Below are positions 34,901-45,659 of a stretch of DNA of 64,000 bases, piece by piece (within the stretch, counting starts at the first letter, position 1; each line of letters opens with the position of its first letter). This stretch comes from Muscardinus avellanarius (Eukaryota > Chordata > Mammalia > Rodentia > Gliridae): the NCBI GenBank assembly GCA_963383645.1, contig OY726571.1, positions 79,028,476 through 79,092,475 of the forward strand, read 5' to 3'. The notes beneath the pieces are model-generated. The model was not told the DNA's origin. It saw only the letters and a list, made by a program, of their open reading frames with translations, and did no database searches. Position numbers and translations under genes: made by a program.

Positions 34901-36845
34901 AAGCCACTATGCTGTGTACCACACGTGCTTATAGAAATAGGTCTTGTTCGTCCTATCTCTGTGGTGTCAGGACTCTGAATGTTTGGTCTTGAGCTGTGCT
35001 CATTCTCCATTCTCCTGACCTCTGAGGTGCTGGTTAAAAGATTGCCACCACCCAGCATCCAATTATAGTCACCGTGGAGGGAATATCATTTAGACATTAG
35101 ACATTCAGCTTCTGATCCTGCAGGTCTTGTTTTAGGGAAGCCTATGGCACTATCATAAAGCTTATTGACATTTTGTTCAGATAGCCACTTTATACAATTA
35201 ATCAGAAAGGATGCTCGAGGACATTATTCTAAAGGAAGAAAATGATAAGTTTGGCAGCAAGATAGGTTTGTGTTTTGGCTTAGTTACTAGAAATAAGTCA
35301 TTCTCTTGTAATTCAAAAACAATTGCAATCCTTTTCAGAGCAGTAGAGCTGGGTGTTTATTTGAAGTCAGGAATGTTGCCATCCTGCTGTAGATGACATC
35401 ACAGACGGAGTTTACTCCAGCTGCCCAAACTGTAGTGTGCACCGTATACGCTTCAGAACAGAGTTAGTATTGGCTGCTTAAGCCTTGACTAGCATACCGC
35501 TAAATAGTAAAGGTTTAAACAAAAGGAGAAGAAAATGCATTGAAATTCTGAGATGAAGGGGGTACACAGGTCAGGCAAACTGACTTCACAGAAGAGATAG
35601 CACAAGGCGGGTAGTATGGTTGTTGTTGTTTTTTAATTAAATGAAATTGCTCTCTGGAGATGAGGATAGTTGGAGGGTTCATCTAATAAAACAGAAATTG
35701 GATGTCTAATATGCACATCATGATGAAAATCTACTAAGTGTACTCTATATAGAATTGGATAAAATTTGCTAAAATTGTAATACTATATTAATTATTAAAG
35801 TAAAATTGTTTAAAACAATTTGGAAGTTCTGGATCCAGTTTATCTAATGATGGTTGAACTTGTGCAGTTCTCTCCTAAGGGATGTACAGTGTGGGAGCAA
35901 CGGGAAGAGTTGTTATTTTATCAGTTATGTATCATGCCAGAAAATAGAAAGTTATATACTCACAGAACATTTTCACAAGGTAATTTTATTTCCTTTGGCC
36001 TTTTTCCTTACCCACACTTCTCCTCATTGTTCCTTTCCAAAATCACATTTACAAGACCCCTTTTTCAATCCACACTAAAACAGTAATGGTACAGCATATC
36101 TTTGTTTTTATTGCTCAAGGCATTATTCATTAGATCCTTATCGAACATTGGTGAAATATGGGCTGTTTAATTACAGAATTCTGTCTTACCCTATGTTTGC
36201 CTTAGTACCTGCAAAGCAGTTAGACTCTAGGGAAACCTATTTTAGCATTTTCAAAATGACTCGATCTTTATTTCATGTGGTTAAGCAGGTTAAGGGATTA
36301 AATACAGGTTTGAAATTTGTAAAGAAGCCATCTGTGTCGTAATTCACTGATTTGATGAATTTGTTCTTAGCAATGGACAGGGCCTGACCCATCTTCCATG
36401 CCCATGGCCACAGTTCTAGATTTCACCAAGCTGATTGTGATCGTAACGCATTGTTCCTCCTCCTGAGAGCTTTGGCAGATTTAATGTTTTTAAGAGTACG
36501 TTCTTTTCTCTGCGCTGTTGGATCTGATCCTGTGAGGAGTAGAGACTCCATGCTGACCACCTGGGTTTTTCTCCTTAACGACAGATCATAAAATCAGTGA
36601 GCTGGAGGAAGCTTAACAATTGTAAAGTTCTAGACCGGCCCCCACGATTCACCCTCAACCCCACCCTCACCCACTCTGAGAAGAGAAGGGGCTTTTGGAG
36701 CAGAGCTTTGTCCAGGTGTGGGAGGTGCATTCTGTTTGGAAAGCCATTTCCAGGGAGTGATGACAGGAAAATTCACCTGGATTTTTGCTGCTCACATCAA
36801 TAGGCTAGGCTTCAAGATACATGTCTTTCTCTTTCTATAATATTG
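34901..36845. other. Unique non-coding sequence
   Basis: No gene or repeat recognised. Open frames of 60-90 codons at 35211-36350 and 36597-36803 show no domain or splice context. Confidence 0.5.
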
Positions 36846-36849
36846 CATC

Positions 36850-37258
36850 TTCCTAGTTGAATATGGTGATGCATGCCTACAACTCCAGTACTTGGGAAGT
36901 TGAGACAGAAGGATTATGTGCTCAAAGCCAGCCTCATCCACTTAGGCCCTTGGCAACTTAGGCCCTGTTTTATTTTATTTATTAATTTTTTTGGTGGTAC
37001 TGGGGTTCCTGGAAGCCCTTCTACCTCCGGGATACACTCCCAGAGCTATTTTATATTTTTATTTGGAAACAGGGTCTCTTAAGCCAGCGCGGCTGACTTC
37101 CAACTTGCGCGATCCCCCTGTCTCCGCCTCCCAAGCACGGGGATTACAAGCGTGTGCCACCACGCCCAGCTTAGGCCCTGTTTTAGAGTTAAAAAAAAAT
37201 AGGTAGGATTGGGTATGCAGTTAAAGGTAGAATGTCCCTGAGTTGAATGCAGAGAAAA
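36850..37258 (+). repeat. B1-dID SINE interrupted by a younger antisense SINE
   Basis: Outer sense copy: 'gaatatggtgatgcatgcct', 'gcctcatccacttaggccct' and 'ggcaacttaggccctgtttt', resuming after 37185 with an A run, 'aggattgggtatgcagttaa' and 'gtccctgagttgaatgcag', ending in a GA-rich tail (37254-37280). It is split at 36972 by the nested copy. Confidence 0.85.
36973..37169 (-). repeat. Nested SINE of the 'cttaag' subfamily
   Basis: Antisense copy: 'ggtggtactggggttcctgg', 'tccgggatacactcccagag', 'cagggtctcttaagccagcg', 'ctccgcctcccaagcacggg' and 'gccaccacgcccagc'. A perfect 16-bp duplication, cttaggccctgtttta, at 36957-36972 and 37170-37185 shows it landed inside the outer SINE. Confidence 0.95.
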
Positions 37259-37280
37259 AGAAAGAGAGAGAGAGAGAGAG

Positions 37281-37593
37281 TCCTTTGCTGGCATGCTTAC
37301 ATGAATGAATTAAAATATATGCTGTAATTAATATATATTGGAGATAGAATAATATCACAAATATTCTATTCCAACTTTTGGTCAAGATTGTATGGATTTC
37401 CACATAGCCCCTTTGCTCTAAACTGGTATCCAGGGTAGAGAAAATGTCAAAGGAGAAAATTAGATATAGTCAGGCTTAAAAAAATGACAGTATCTCCACA
37501 AACCAGCAGTGACCTGGAGGAACAGGTGTATCAAGACCAGGCTGCAGATTGTTGAGTCCAGAAGTAGGTGGAGCTCTGTGCAGTTCATTTTCC
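37281..37593. other. Unique non-coding sequence
   Basis: Nothing recognised; ends in a T run (37600-37611) at the L1 junction. Confidence 0.5.
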
Positions 37594-37751
37594 CCAGTTT
37601 TTTTTTTTTTAATTCTAATAGCCCCTCCTTTCTTTTTTTTTGATGTCATCTTATTTGAGTTCTTTATATAGCCTATATATTAGTCCTTTATCAGAGAAAT
37701 AACTGGCAGAGATTTTTTTTTCTCCCAATCTGTGGATTCTCTCTTCAGACT
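37594..37751 (-). repeat. Older L1 ORF2 fragment, first part
   Basis: Antisense L1 ORF2 ('tatttgagttctttatatag', 'tattagtcctttatcagaga', 'cccaatctgtggattctctc'). It breaks at the 13-bp sequence ctctcttcagact and resumes at 40163 with the same 13 bp followed by 'cttgattgtatcac', the expected L1 continuation. The part between is a later insertion. Confidence 0.75.
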
Positions 37752-38845
37752 ATTTTTTATTTTTATTTTATTTTTAATTTTTTATTGGTGTATTATAGTC
37801 ATACATCTTAATTGGAAAAAAGATGGTGAAGACATATATGCACACATCACCCAATTAGCCCTTCCCCAATCCCCACCCCATTCTCTCCTCATCCCTCCTT
37901 CCCATGCTTGGCTTAGTGACTAACTTTGATATGTTTAAGTACATCATGAGCTTTAGAGAGTTTCACTCTTCCCCCCTCTCATACCCTCAGTTAGGTCGCC
38001 TTATTTGCTCTCTATAGAATTTCCTTTTTCATCTAGAGTTCCTCTTGTTACCCATTTCTCCCTAGCTTTCACAGATTAGGGAAAGCATATGATTTCTTAT
38101 TTTTTGTGACTGACTAATCTTACTTAGCATAATGTCCTCCAGTTCCCTCCATTTCCCTGTAAATGATGCAATTGTGTTTTTCTTTATGGCTGAGTAAAAT
38201 TCCATTGTGTACATATCCCACAGTTGTGTAATCCATTCATCTGTTGATGGACATCTTGGCTGGTTCCATAGTTTGGCAATAATGAATTGTGCAGCTATGA
38301 ACATAGATACACATGCATTAGTTTGATAATGTTTATTTTGGGGATAGATACCCAAAAGTGGTATTGGTGGACCAAATGGTAAGTTAGTTTCCATTCTTCT
38401 GAGGATTCTCCATACTGTTTTCCAAAGTGGTTACACTAATTTGCAAACCCACCAACAATGTTTTAGAGTTCCCACTTCTCCACATCTTTGTCATCATTTG
38501 TTGTGTTTTGAATAATTGCCATTCTAGTTGGAATAAGGTGATATCGTAGGGTAATTTTGATTTGCATCTCTCTGATTGGTAATGATATTGAGAATTTTTT
38601 CATGCATTTATTGGCCATTTGAATTTCTTCCTTCATGAAGTGTCTATTTAATTCACTAGCCCAGTTTTTGATTGGGTTATTTATTTTCTTTGTGCTGAGT
38701 TTCTTGAGTTCTCTGGATATTCTAGATATTAGTCCTGTATCAGAGGAGTAATTGCCAAAGATCTTTTCCCATTCTGTTGGCTCTCGATTGAGGTTCATTA
38801 TAGTTTCCTTTGCTGTAGAGATTATTTTCATAGTTTATAGTTTTA
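37752..38845 (-). repeat. 5'-truncated L1 3' end inserted in an older L1
   Basis: Antisense L1: T-rich tail, 'tttattggtgtattatagtc', G-rich-strand tract at 37868-37903, 3' UTR, then the ORF2 C-terminus from 38062. L1 homology fades near 38840. It forms the left part of the 2.4 kb block bounded by ctctcttcagact at 37739-37751 and 40163-40175. Confidence 0.85.
38062..38840 (-). pseudogene. L1 ORF2 C-terminal remnant
   Basis: Two open pieces: 38463-38831 ('EPTEWEKIF', '[16 protein letters not shown]', '[17 protein letters not shown]') and 38062-38394 ('MFIAAQFIIAKLWNQPRCP', 'MEFYSAIKKNTIASF', 'LEDIMLSKISQSQ', ending 'LICES' before a TAG). Catalytic parts are absent, and a frameshift or stop separates the two pieces. 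Confidence 0.9.
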
Positions 38846-39269
38846 TTACAACTTTAAATGAAAATATGTTTTATGTCATCTGTGAACCAGAAAATCTGAT
38901 ATCTTATCAGGCTAAAGAAACAAGAAAATATAAGGACAATGATTATAGTTGTTAGAAATAAGTTTTCATCACATCACAATAAAAGACATGGTTGAAAGTG
39001 GCTTGGAAGAAAGAAAGATGGGCAAGAACAACCTGGTGGAAAACTGCTGGGTGTTTTATTTTCTGTGGAAGGGTCTGGTGCTATCCTCCTATTGGTGAGA
39101 GCACAGCAGCCCTACAATCTACCCCACTGGTTGGGGGGGCACTGGAGAAGGGCTGGCCACTCATAATTCTCAGGAGTTGGAAACTGACAGAGCAAACAGA
39201 GGTACACAGGAGGTTACAAAATGGTGGTTTTACAATAAGGAGCTTAAGTCAAGCTGGTCTTTGATAGAA

Positions 39270-39670
39270 AATATCTGATTATTTTTAGAGCCTCAAAAAG
39301 TGACTCCATCTTGACCAGAAAGCCCCACGTTTTGCTGAGCACACCCTTCCCCCCTGCTTCCCCAAATGCCCCCATTGTCTTGCCTTAGACTTGCCCATAA
39401 GACCCTTGCTTACTAGACCCCTCTGCCTACATGAGAGCCCCATTACCCTGCTTATCCCTGATGCAACACCCCCTCCTTAGCAATAGTTAACCATGGGTTC
39501 CCTCTTCCTGTAGAATCTCTTTTTAACTCATATGAACATCTAGTCCTTAAGTGAACATGGGCTCCAACCTTTCCTGGAGACCCACCTCTGCGGATTTTAT
39601 CCCAATAAACCCTCTTCTGCCCTGGAGCTTCTCCTCTCTCTTTCCTCCTTGGGACTTTCTAGTTCCATTC
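39270..39670 (+). repeat. LTR-like sequence (possible solo LTR)
   Basis: A C/T-rich segment with an LTR-like 3' half: 'tgtagaatctctttttaact', then 'ggattttatcccaataaacc' (AATAAA at 39604-39609), followed about 20 bases later by 'ggagcttctcctctctcttt'. This resembles the R/U5 polyadenylation region of ERV1-type LTRs. I cannot define TG...CA ends or a target duplication, so it is tentative. Confidence 0.35.
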
Positions 39671-39829
39671 TTGTAGTTTTAAATATTAGGGTGTTTAGGG
39701 GCCCATATATTCCCTATACAGACCACTATTCTCAGGCTTGTTTTCATAAGCCTCTAGGGTAGAGGCTCACATTTTGATAGAAATTACAGTTTTGTTGGTT
39801 TGTTGGTTTTCGATTCCAAGTTCAGTCCT

Positions 39830-40162
39830 TGGAACTCAGGGTCAGGACCACTTCTTGGCGAAGTTGAGATGGCGGAGCTAGTCTGCAGGGGAAACCTGGA
39901 CGCGGAGACAGCCTTGATGGACCCCAAGTCATGGGCCTTGCGTGCCGCCACATGGCCAAACTCCTGTTCTACGTAGGGTCAGGTAGGGCTGGCTCAGCCA
40001 GTAGCGGTTCTCCACCGCTAGGCGCCGCACCATGGTCTGCTGGCCGCACAGGCATGCTGTGGTTACGGGAGAGGATCTCAGCCAAGAGCAAGACTGGTTC
40101 CTGGGCTCTCTGGCTGCTGGTTGACAAGGGCTGAGGCACAACCGACCAAGAGGCTGGACCTC
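39830..40162. other. GC/CpG-rich block of unknown origin
   Basis: Roughly 15 CpGs in 330 bp, unlike its surroundings, with a good initiation context around ATGGCGGAGCTA (ATG at 39869). That frame closes after about 35 codons, and the two longer frames (67 codons plus, 70 codons minus) have no domain I recognise. It ends exactly at the 13-bp duplication that closes the inserted block. It could be a retrocopied mRNA 5' end, an L1 5' UTR piece, or part of the insertion's source sequence. Confidence 0.4.
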
Positions 40163-41020
40163 CTCTCTTCAGACTCTTGATTGTATCACTTATGGCCCAA
40201 TCACTTTATTTATTTATTTATTTATTTATTTAGTAATCATTATTTTTTTATTGGTGCATTGTATTCATTCGTCTTAATGGGAAAAAAAAAAGATGGTGGA
40301 GACATACATGCAAACATCACCCAATTAGCCCTTACCTAGTTCCCTCCCTATTCCCTCCCCCTCCCTCCTTCCCATGCTTGGCTTAGTCACTTTTAATGGC
40401 ATCCTATTTGTTAATTCTCAATTTTATTTCCTGAGCTCTACGGTTTTTTTTTGAGGAAGTCCCTTATGGTGCCTCTATGTTGGAGAGTTGGCTCTCTGCC
40501 CACTTCCAGTAATTGCAAACTTTCTGGCTTAATTCTAGGTCTTTAATCCATCTGGAGGTGACATTCCTGCAGGGTCAGAAATGGGGTCAAACTTCGTTCT
40601 TCTGCGTATGGCTATCAAGTTTTCCCAACACCATATGCTGTTTTCTCCAGTTTATGTTGTTGGCACTTTTCTAAAAAATCGACAGGTTGTGTGAGGATTT
40701 GTTTCTGTAATTTCTATTCTACTCCATTGATCTGTCTGTAGAATAGAGAGTATATTTTTGTAGTTTTTATTACTATAGCTCTGTAATATAATTTGAAATC
40801 AGGTATTGTGGTACCTTCAGTATGGTTCTTACTGCTCAGGATTTCTTTGGCTATTCTGGATCTTTTATTCTTCCATATAAATTTTAGGACTATTTTTTCT
40901 AGCTCTTGAGTTGATATTTTAGTAGGGACTGCATTGAATCTGTAGGTTGCTTTTGGTAGTATAGCTGTTTTTGGGGCAGATTTTATTCTATCTCTTCAAG
41001 AATATGAAAAGTCTATTTTC
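40163..41020 (-). repeat. Older L1 ORF2 fragment, second part (inverted segment)
   Basis: Antisense L1 ORF2 continuing 37594-37751 after the inserted block, itself interrupted at 40205-40386. Blocks: 'cttgattgtatcacttatgg', 'aggtctttaatccatctgga', 'tctattctactccattgatc', 'atgttggagagttggctct', 'cagtatggttcttactgctc' and 'actgcattgaatctgtagg' (thumb region). Heavily mutated. Confidence 0.75.
40205..40386 (-). repeat. Short L1 3' end insertion
   Basis: Antisense: (TTTA)n tail, 'ttttttattggtgcattgta', 'acatcacccaattagccctt' and 'tattccctccccctccctcc', ending 'cttggcttag'. The flanking duplication is short (tcacttt at 40201-40207 and 40387-40393). Confidence 0.75.
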
Positions 41021-41029
41021 TAAGGCCTT

Positions 41030-41855
41030 CTTCAGGAAAATGCAAATAAAGCTACCCTGAGATTCTATCTAACTACAATTAGAATGGCAATCATATAGGT
41101 TACAAACCATAATAAACACTGGTGTGAGTATGGGGAAATAAGAACTCTTATACACAATTAGTGGGATTCTAACTTAGTATAATCACTATGGATTCATTAT
41201 GGAAGTCCCTCAGAAGACTAGGAATGGAACCACCATGTGACCCAGCCATACCACTTGTATTTTTCCAAAGGAAATGAGGCTAGAATACTATAGCGAAACA
41301 TGCACACTCATGTTTATAGCAGCACAATTTACAATCACCAAATTATGAAACCAGTCTAGGTGACCATCAACAGATGAATAGATAATGAAAATGTGTAATA
41401 GAAACACAATAGAGTTCTTCTCAGCCATAGAGAAGAAGAAAATTGCACCACTTGCAAAATAAAAATGGATAGAACTAGGAGGTATGCTAGGCAAGGTCAG
41501 CCTTCTGCTCAGGAAGTCAAGGGTTATATATTTTCTATCACATTGGGAAGATAGAACAAAAATAGGAAGCAAAAGGGACTTCAGTCAAATGAGGAGGAAA
41601 AAAAACAGAATAGTAGAAAGTAAACTAGGGGAGAGGGTTAGAAAGGGGGAAAATAAAGCTTGAGGAAAGGAAGAGTTCAAATCAGGTTATGTTCATACAA
41701 GATGATATCACTACCAACTTTATTAATTTGTATGGGGAAGGGGAAGTTATATGGGAGAAATACATTAGGTGATGCATGCATACATGGTTGTATTACCTTG
41801 AATTTCACTGTGATGTATAATTACATTGCCTCAATAAAAGTATTAAAAATAGAAT
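41030..41855 (+). repeat. L1 3' end, sense strand
   Basis: Sense L1 from the 'KMQIKL' region of ORF2 ('aaaatgcaaataaagctacc') through 'cccagccataccacttgtat', 'tttatagcagcacaatttac' and 'accatcaacagatgaataga', then the 3' UTR ('gggagagggttagaaagggg') and 'gtataattacattgcctcaa' with an AATAAAAG end. It lies head-on to the antisense ORF2 fragment at 40163-41020; together they look like one 5'-inverted L1. Confidence 0.85.
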
Positions 41856-41934
41856 TCATACCAGATGTGATGTGGGAAGACCCCCCCTGGGGCAGAAGGA
41901 GGAGGACTGTGCGTCCTGGGTCACACAAGCCCAT

Positions 41935-42025
41935 GCTAGCTCTGACTGTCATCTATAACTTGCTAAGTCTCTCTGAGCCTTATTTGGTTAAGGTGTAGAA
42001 GAAGGATACATACTTGTAAACACCT
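41935..42025 (+). repeat. MIR fragment
   Basis: 'cataacttgctaagtctctct' type sequence followed by 'gagccttatttggttaaggt' and 'gtagaagaagga', the MIR 'cttaacctctctgagcctca' region. Confidence 0.5.
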
Positions 42026-42030
42026 TTGCC

Positions 42031-43390
42031 ACTCCAGACAGTAGTCACTGCTAACCGAATGTTAGGTGATGGAGAGTTAATGTTATGGGACAAATATATG
42101 ATGCCTCTATGCTAAATATAACCAAAATTTCTTGGTAATTGATTCTGTTTTTGAGGCAAAGGAGGTTAAAAGACAATTTCAGGAGCTGCAGGAATGCAAT
42201 ATTTGAATAAGTATTTGAATAAAAAATTCAATATAAATGTTTTATACATAGTATCAAACATCTAGGTGTTTTTAAAAACCTAGATAATTAACAGCTTTTT
42301 TCAGATTCTGTTTGGACCTTTGAAGCCCTATCAGGAGTCTACCACCTCTGAATCATCCTGGCAGTTAGGTGAGTCCTGTTTTGACAACAGATAGTGTTTT
42401 TTTTTATTTTACAAAACATGAAAATAAAAATGATGAATTTAAAATTTTAAATCCATCTACATATTTATTTAGTATTTCAGCAATTTCAAATTGTATTCAG
42501 TGCACAAATTCAGCCTCAGGTCCTCTTATAATTGGTAAATGCACTTTTCCCCTGAATCCAATATAACTTTAGCTAAGCTGTAACTGATTCCACCATTGAT
42601 AAAATAGAGCTTTATGTGAAGACCAGTTTCCATACTTTTCTGTTTCCAGGAACTCCCACTATGCAATTGTAAATATTTTTGAATCCTAGACACTTTTAGA
42701 GTCAAAATGAAATAATTAAATATTTTGACATTTTCAGTACTTTTCTCATTGAAATAACTTTAGATATCAGTCTGACTTGAACATGGGCTAAAATAGGGAC
42801 AATAAAATGATTTTAACTGAAATACCAGGAGGAGAAAAATTACAGACCATAAAGTTCAACAACTAGAAAATACATCTATATAGTTTAACATTATATATAG
42901 CTAGTTAAGAAAGACACCAAAGGAAGATAGTAAAGCAGTCAGCAAATCAAATGGGCAATAAAAATCAAAATAGGGAGGTATGGAATAAAGATATAAAGAA
43001 GCACACATATACAATAAAAGAAAAGTTTTTAATGCTTGTCAAGAGGGAACCAGAGACATATTCTAGTATTAACTTCTTGAGAGATAATGTGATGTTAGGT
43101 CCAAGATATACTTTCTTTAGCACTTAAATATCACCTTATCTGTACCTACTAACATCCTCTTTAGCTGAGAGAGAATGACATCCTTTCTCCCTGTTCAGCA
43201 AATTTCATTCAGCTTCTTCTTTCAATCATAGTAGCCTACTCCTGTTTGTGATTTACTCCAGAAATGCTTCTTCTAACTTCTCCATTGTGTCTCCTGGAAG
43301 TCTGAGTTATGAGATTCATGGACTCTCCAGCAGCTGCCTGTGGACTCTGTTTTGATGTCTTTGCATGATGAGATGTGTTCAGTGAGTCAC
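42031..43390. other. Unique AT-rich non-coding sequence
   Basis: No gene or repeat recognised. Confidence 0.5.
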
Positions 43391-43394
43391 TTTA

Positions 43395-43505
43395 GTACAT
43401 CTGTTGCTTCCTCTGCTGATGGACATCTAGGCTGGTTTCATAGTTTGGCTATTGTGTATCGTGCTACTCTACACATGGATATATATGTATCTGAATTCTG
43501 TTTTA
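43395..43505 (-). repeat. L1 ORF2 C-terminal fragment
   Basis: Antisense 'tctgctgatggacatctagg', 'ctggtttcatagtttggcta' and 'ttgtgtatcgtgctactcta', the segment also seen at 28271-28345 and 38241-38310. It gives part of a 154-codon plus-strand open frame that is otherwise unremarkable. Confidence 0.75.
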
Positions 43506-43886
43506 ATCATTATCATCTTCAAGAAGGCCCTTTCCTCCTCATATGTGTAGTGTTGGAACAACCTACACCTGGTCTCCCTACTTTGGTCTTCCCCCAGACA
43601 ATGATTAATCAGAAAGAGTCTTTCAGGCTGTTTTCTAAACATGGGTCACATAATTTCCAGGTTTCCAGTGGTTTCTCCCATTCTCAGGTAACTATCCGCA
43701 TCCTGTATTCATGCCCCTCTACTGATCACTGTGGCCCTATGTCCTGGTCCTGGACCCTAGCTTGCTTTTTCCAGCTTGGTTCCTCTGCTCATTTTAAACT
43801 GTAAATCAATGATTCCACACTGTTCAGTGTATTATTTCTGCTATCCGCCCCCCACTTCTCCTCTGTCTAATTAAATAATACAATCA

Positions 43887-44080
43887 GTGGGTGTGATGGC
43901 GCACACTTGTAATTCCCGTGCTTGGGAGGTGGAGACAGGAGGATCGTGCAGGTTCAAAGCCAGCTGCACTGGTTTAAGAGACCCTGTTTCCAAATTAAAA
44001 AAATATATAAGATAGGTCTGGAAATATAGCCCTAATGTAGAAAGGTTTCCAGGAACCCCAGTATCATCAATAATAATAAT
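43887..44080 (+). repeat. SINE of the 'tttaagagaccctg' subfamily with target-site duplication
   Basis: Sense copy: 'gtgggtgtgatggcgcacac', 'gaggatcgtgcaggttcaaa'-type B-box, 'ggtttaagagaccctgtttc', 'aggtctggaaatatagccct' and 'ggtttccaggaaccccagta'. Bounded by a perfect 13-bp duplication (aataatacaatca at 43874-43886 and 44081-44093). Confidence 0.93.
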
Positions 44081-44093
44081 AATAATACAATCA

Positions 44094-45174
44094 AAAATCA
44101 GCTTAACCAGTTTTCTTCTCCCTGACTTCCTAAAATCCCCTGATTGTCTTGAGCCTAATTATCCTCTTCCTGTGCTAAGTGTTGTGTGTACCAGAAACAA
44201 TACCTAATATCTGAAAGACCCTTCAGTGCCTGCAAGAGGATTTTGTTCCATAGTAGGTGCTTAATCAGAATCTGTCTGCTGGTTTTGCTGACCAGAAGTT
44301 GCTCGTATAATTATTATCTCCTTTCTCTAGATATTCTCTTCCCTAAGACCCAATATTTCATTTTCTTCTCTTCCAATTTTTCCAAAACATGTCATGTTCA
44401 ATTCTTCACTACTGGAAAACACATACCACTCTTTAAAATTTTCTAGGTCAAAGGAAACCTGTGAGGTCAGCTGACTGATTTTCCCCTGGCCAGCCACCTG
44501 TTTGTCCTGATTGTGTTTACTGGCAAGAGTCATTTTGAGGACCTGAGCAGGATGAGAACATGCAGACTAGCTTGGGAAAGTTTGAGTTCGTATCGATCAT
44601 CCTGGAACAATTATAAATAATATCCAATTTCACTCTGAAAAGTGTCCTGGTTTTAGTGACAAATGGTATGGGTTATTTTACCTACACTGCCTCCTGCATG
44701 AATGCATTTTTCCTAATAGAAATTAAAGAGAAAAACTCTGTCATGCTTAAATCATGTGTCATTGAATACTCCTCCACTCTAAAAGCCCAGGAGCATTTTT
44801 ATTAAAGAGCCGAGTTTGTTGGGTTTAGATGGGAAATGTGTTTGCTGTGGGATGGCTTCCCAGCGTTGGCATGTACTGTCTTAGATGATGTGCACTCAAG
44901 TGTGGGGATGGGTGAGGCTTATGAATTTATAATAGGTGCCATGCTGGGAAGGGCTGAAGGCAGAATGTTACATATGACTAAAGGAAACTACAGCTGCAAG
45001 CAGCTTTCAAAGAAGAAGCTACCAACTGGGCTCGACCTGAGCTACAGCTAAATGAAGAAAAAGGCAGCATCTGAGTCCAGCTGAGCTCAAGCCAGAGCAG
45101 AGAGGCTGCAACTCCATGGGCAGAGGGAGAAGGTGCCTAGAGTCAGGGGCTGAGAGAAAGGAGGAAGGACTATA
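44094..45174. other. Unique, repeat-poor non-coding sequence
   Basis: No transposon recognised. The sense open frame at 44836-45051 has no recognisable domain. Confidence 0.5.
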
Positions 45175-45340
45175 GCTAGTGTGTGTTGGTCTTAACCTCC
45201 AGGAACGGGCTCTCGGCCGCCCTGGTTAAAGGAATCAGAAATTGTTTATATATTTCCTCTGAGACATCATGGCTCTTAAAAAAAATTCTTGGCAATATTC
45301 CACTCATACTACAGGAATCTGTTCAACATGGGCTCTCAGA
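45175..45340. promoter_or_regulatory. Candidate conserved non-coding element
   Basis: Repeat-free with retained CpGs in 'ggaacgggctctcggccgcc' followed by AT-rich sequence. Texture only. Confidence 0.25.
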
Positions 45341-45659
45341 TTTCAGCAGGGGATTTGCTGTCAAATGCTTCGGTCCTGATTCATGGCAAATTTTCACATC
45401 ATTTGTAGGAGATGTTCAGATTAACTCAGAGAAAATACGTATACAGGGTGTTGAAAATGCATGTTTTCTAATCTTAACAGGAAAAGGAATCATTTAAAAA
45501 TGCTCTCTGTTAATTGCATATTAAAAAAAAAAAAAACCCAAGTCATGTACAATGACTTTCCTAGCCAGGTCTTCAGTTTCTCTTATTTGGAATATAATTT
45601 ATATGTTATGATTTATTTCACCTGGGAAAAAGGGTGTAGTCTTGCCGTATAAAATCTTG

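Noticed and set aside
43340..43804. 154-codon plus-strand open frame
   Set aside because: Its first third is an antisense L1 ORF2 scrap. The remainder has no recognisable domain.
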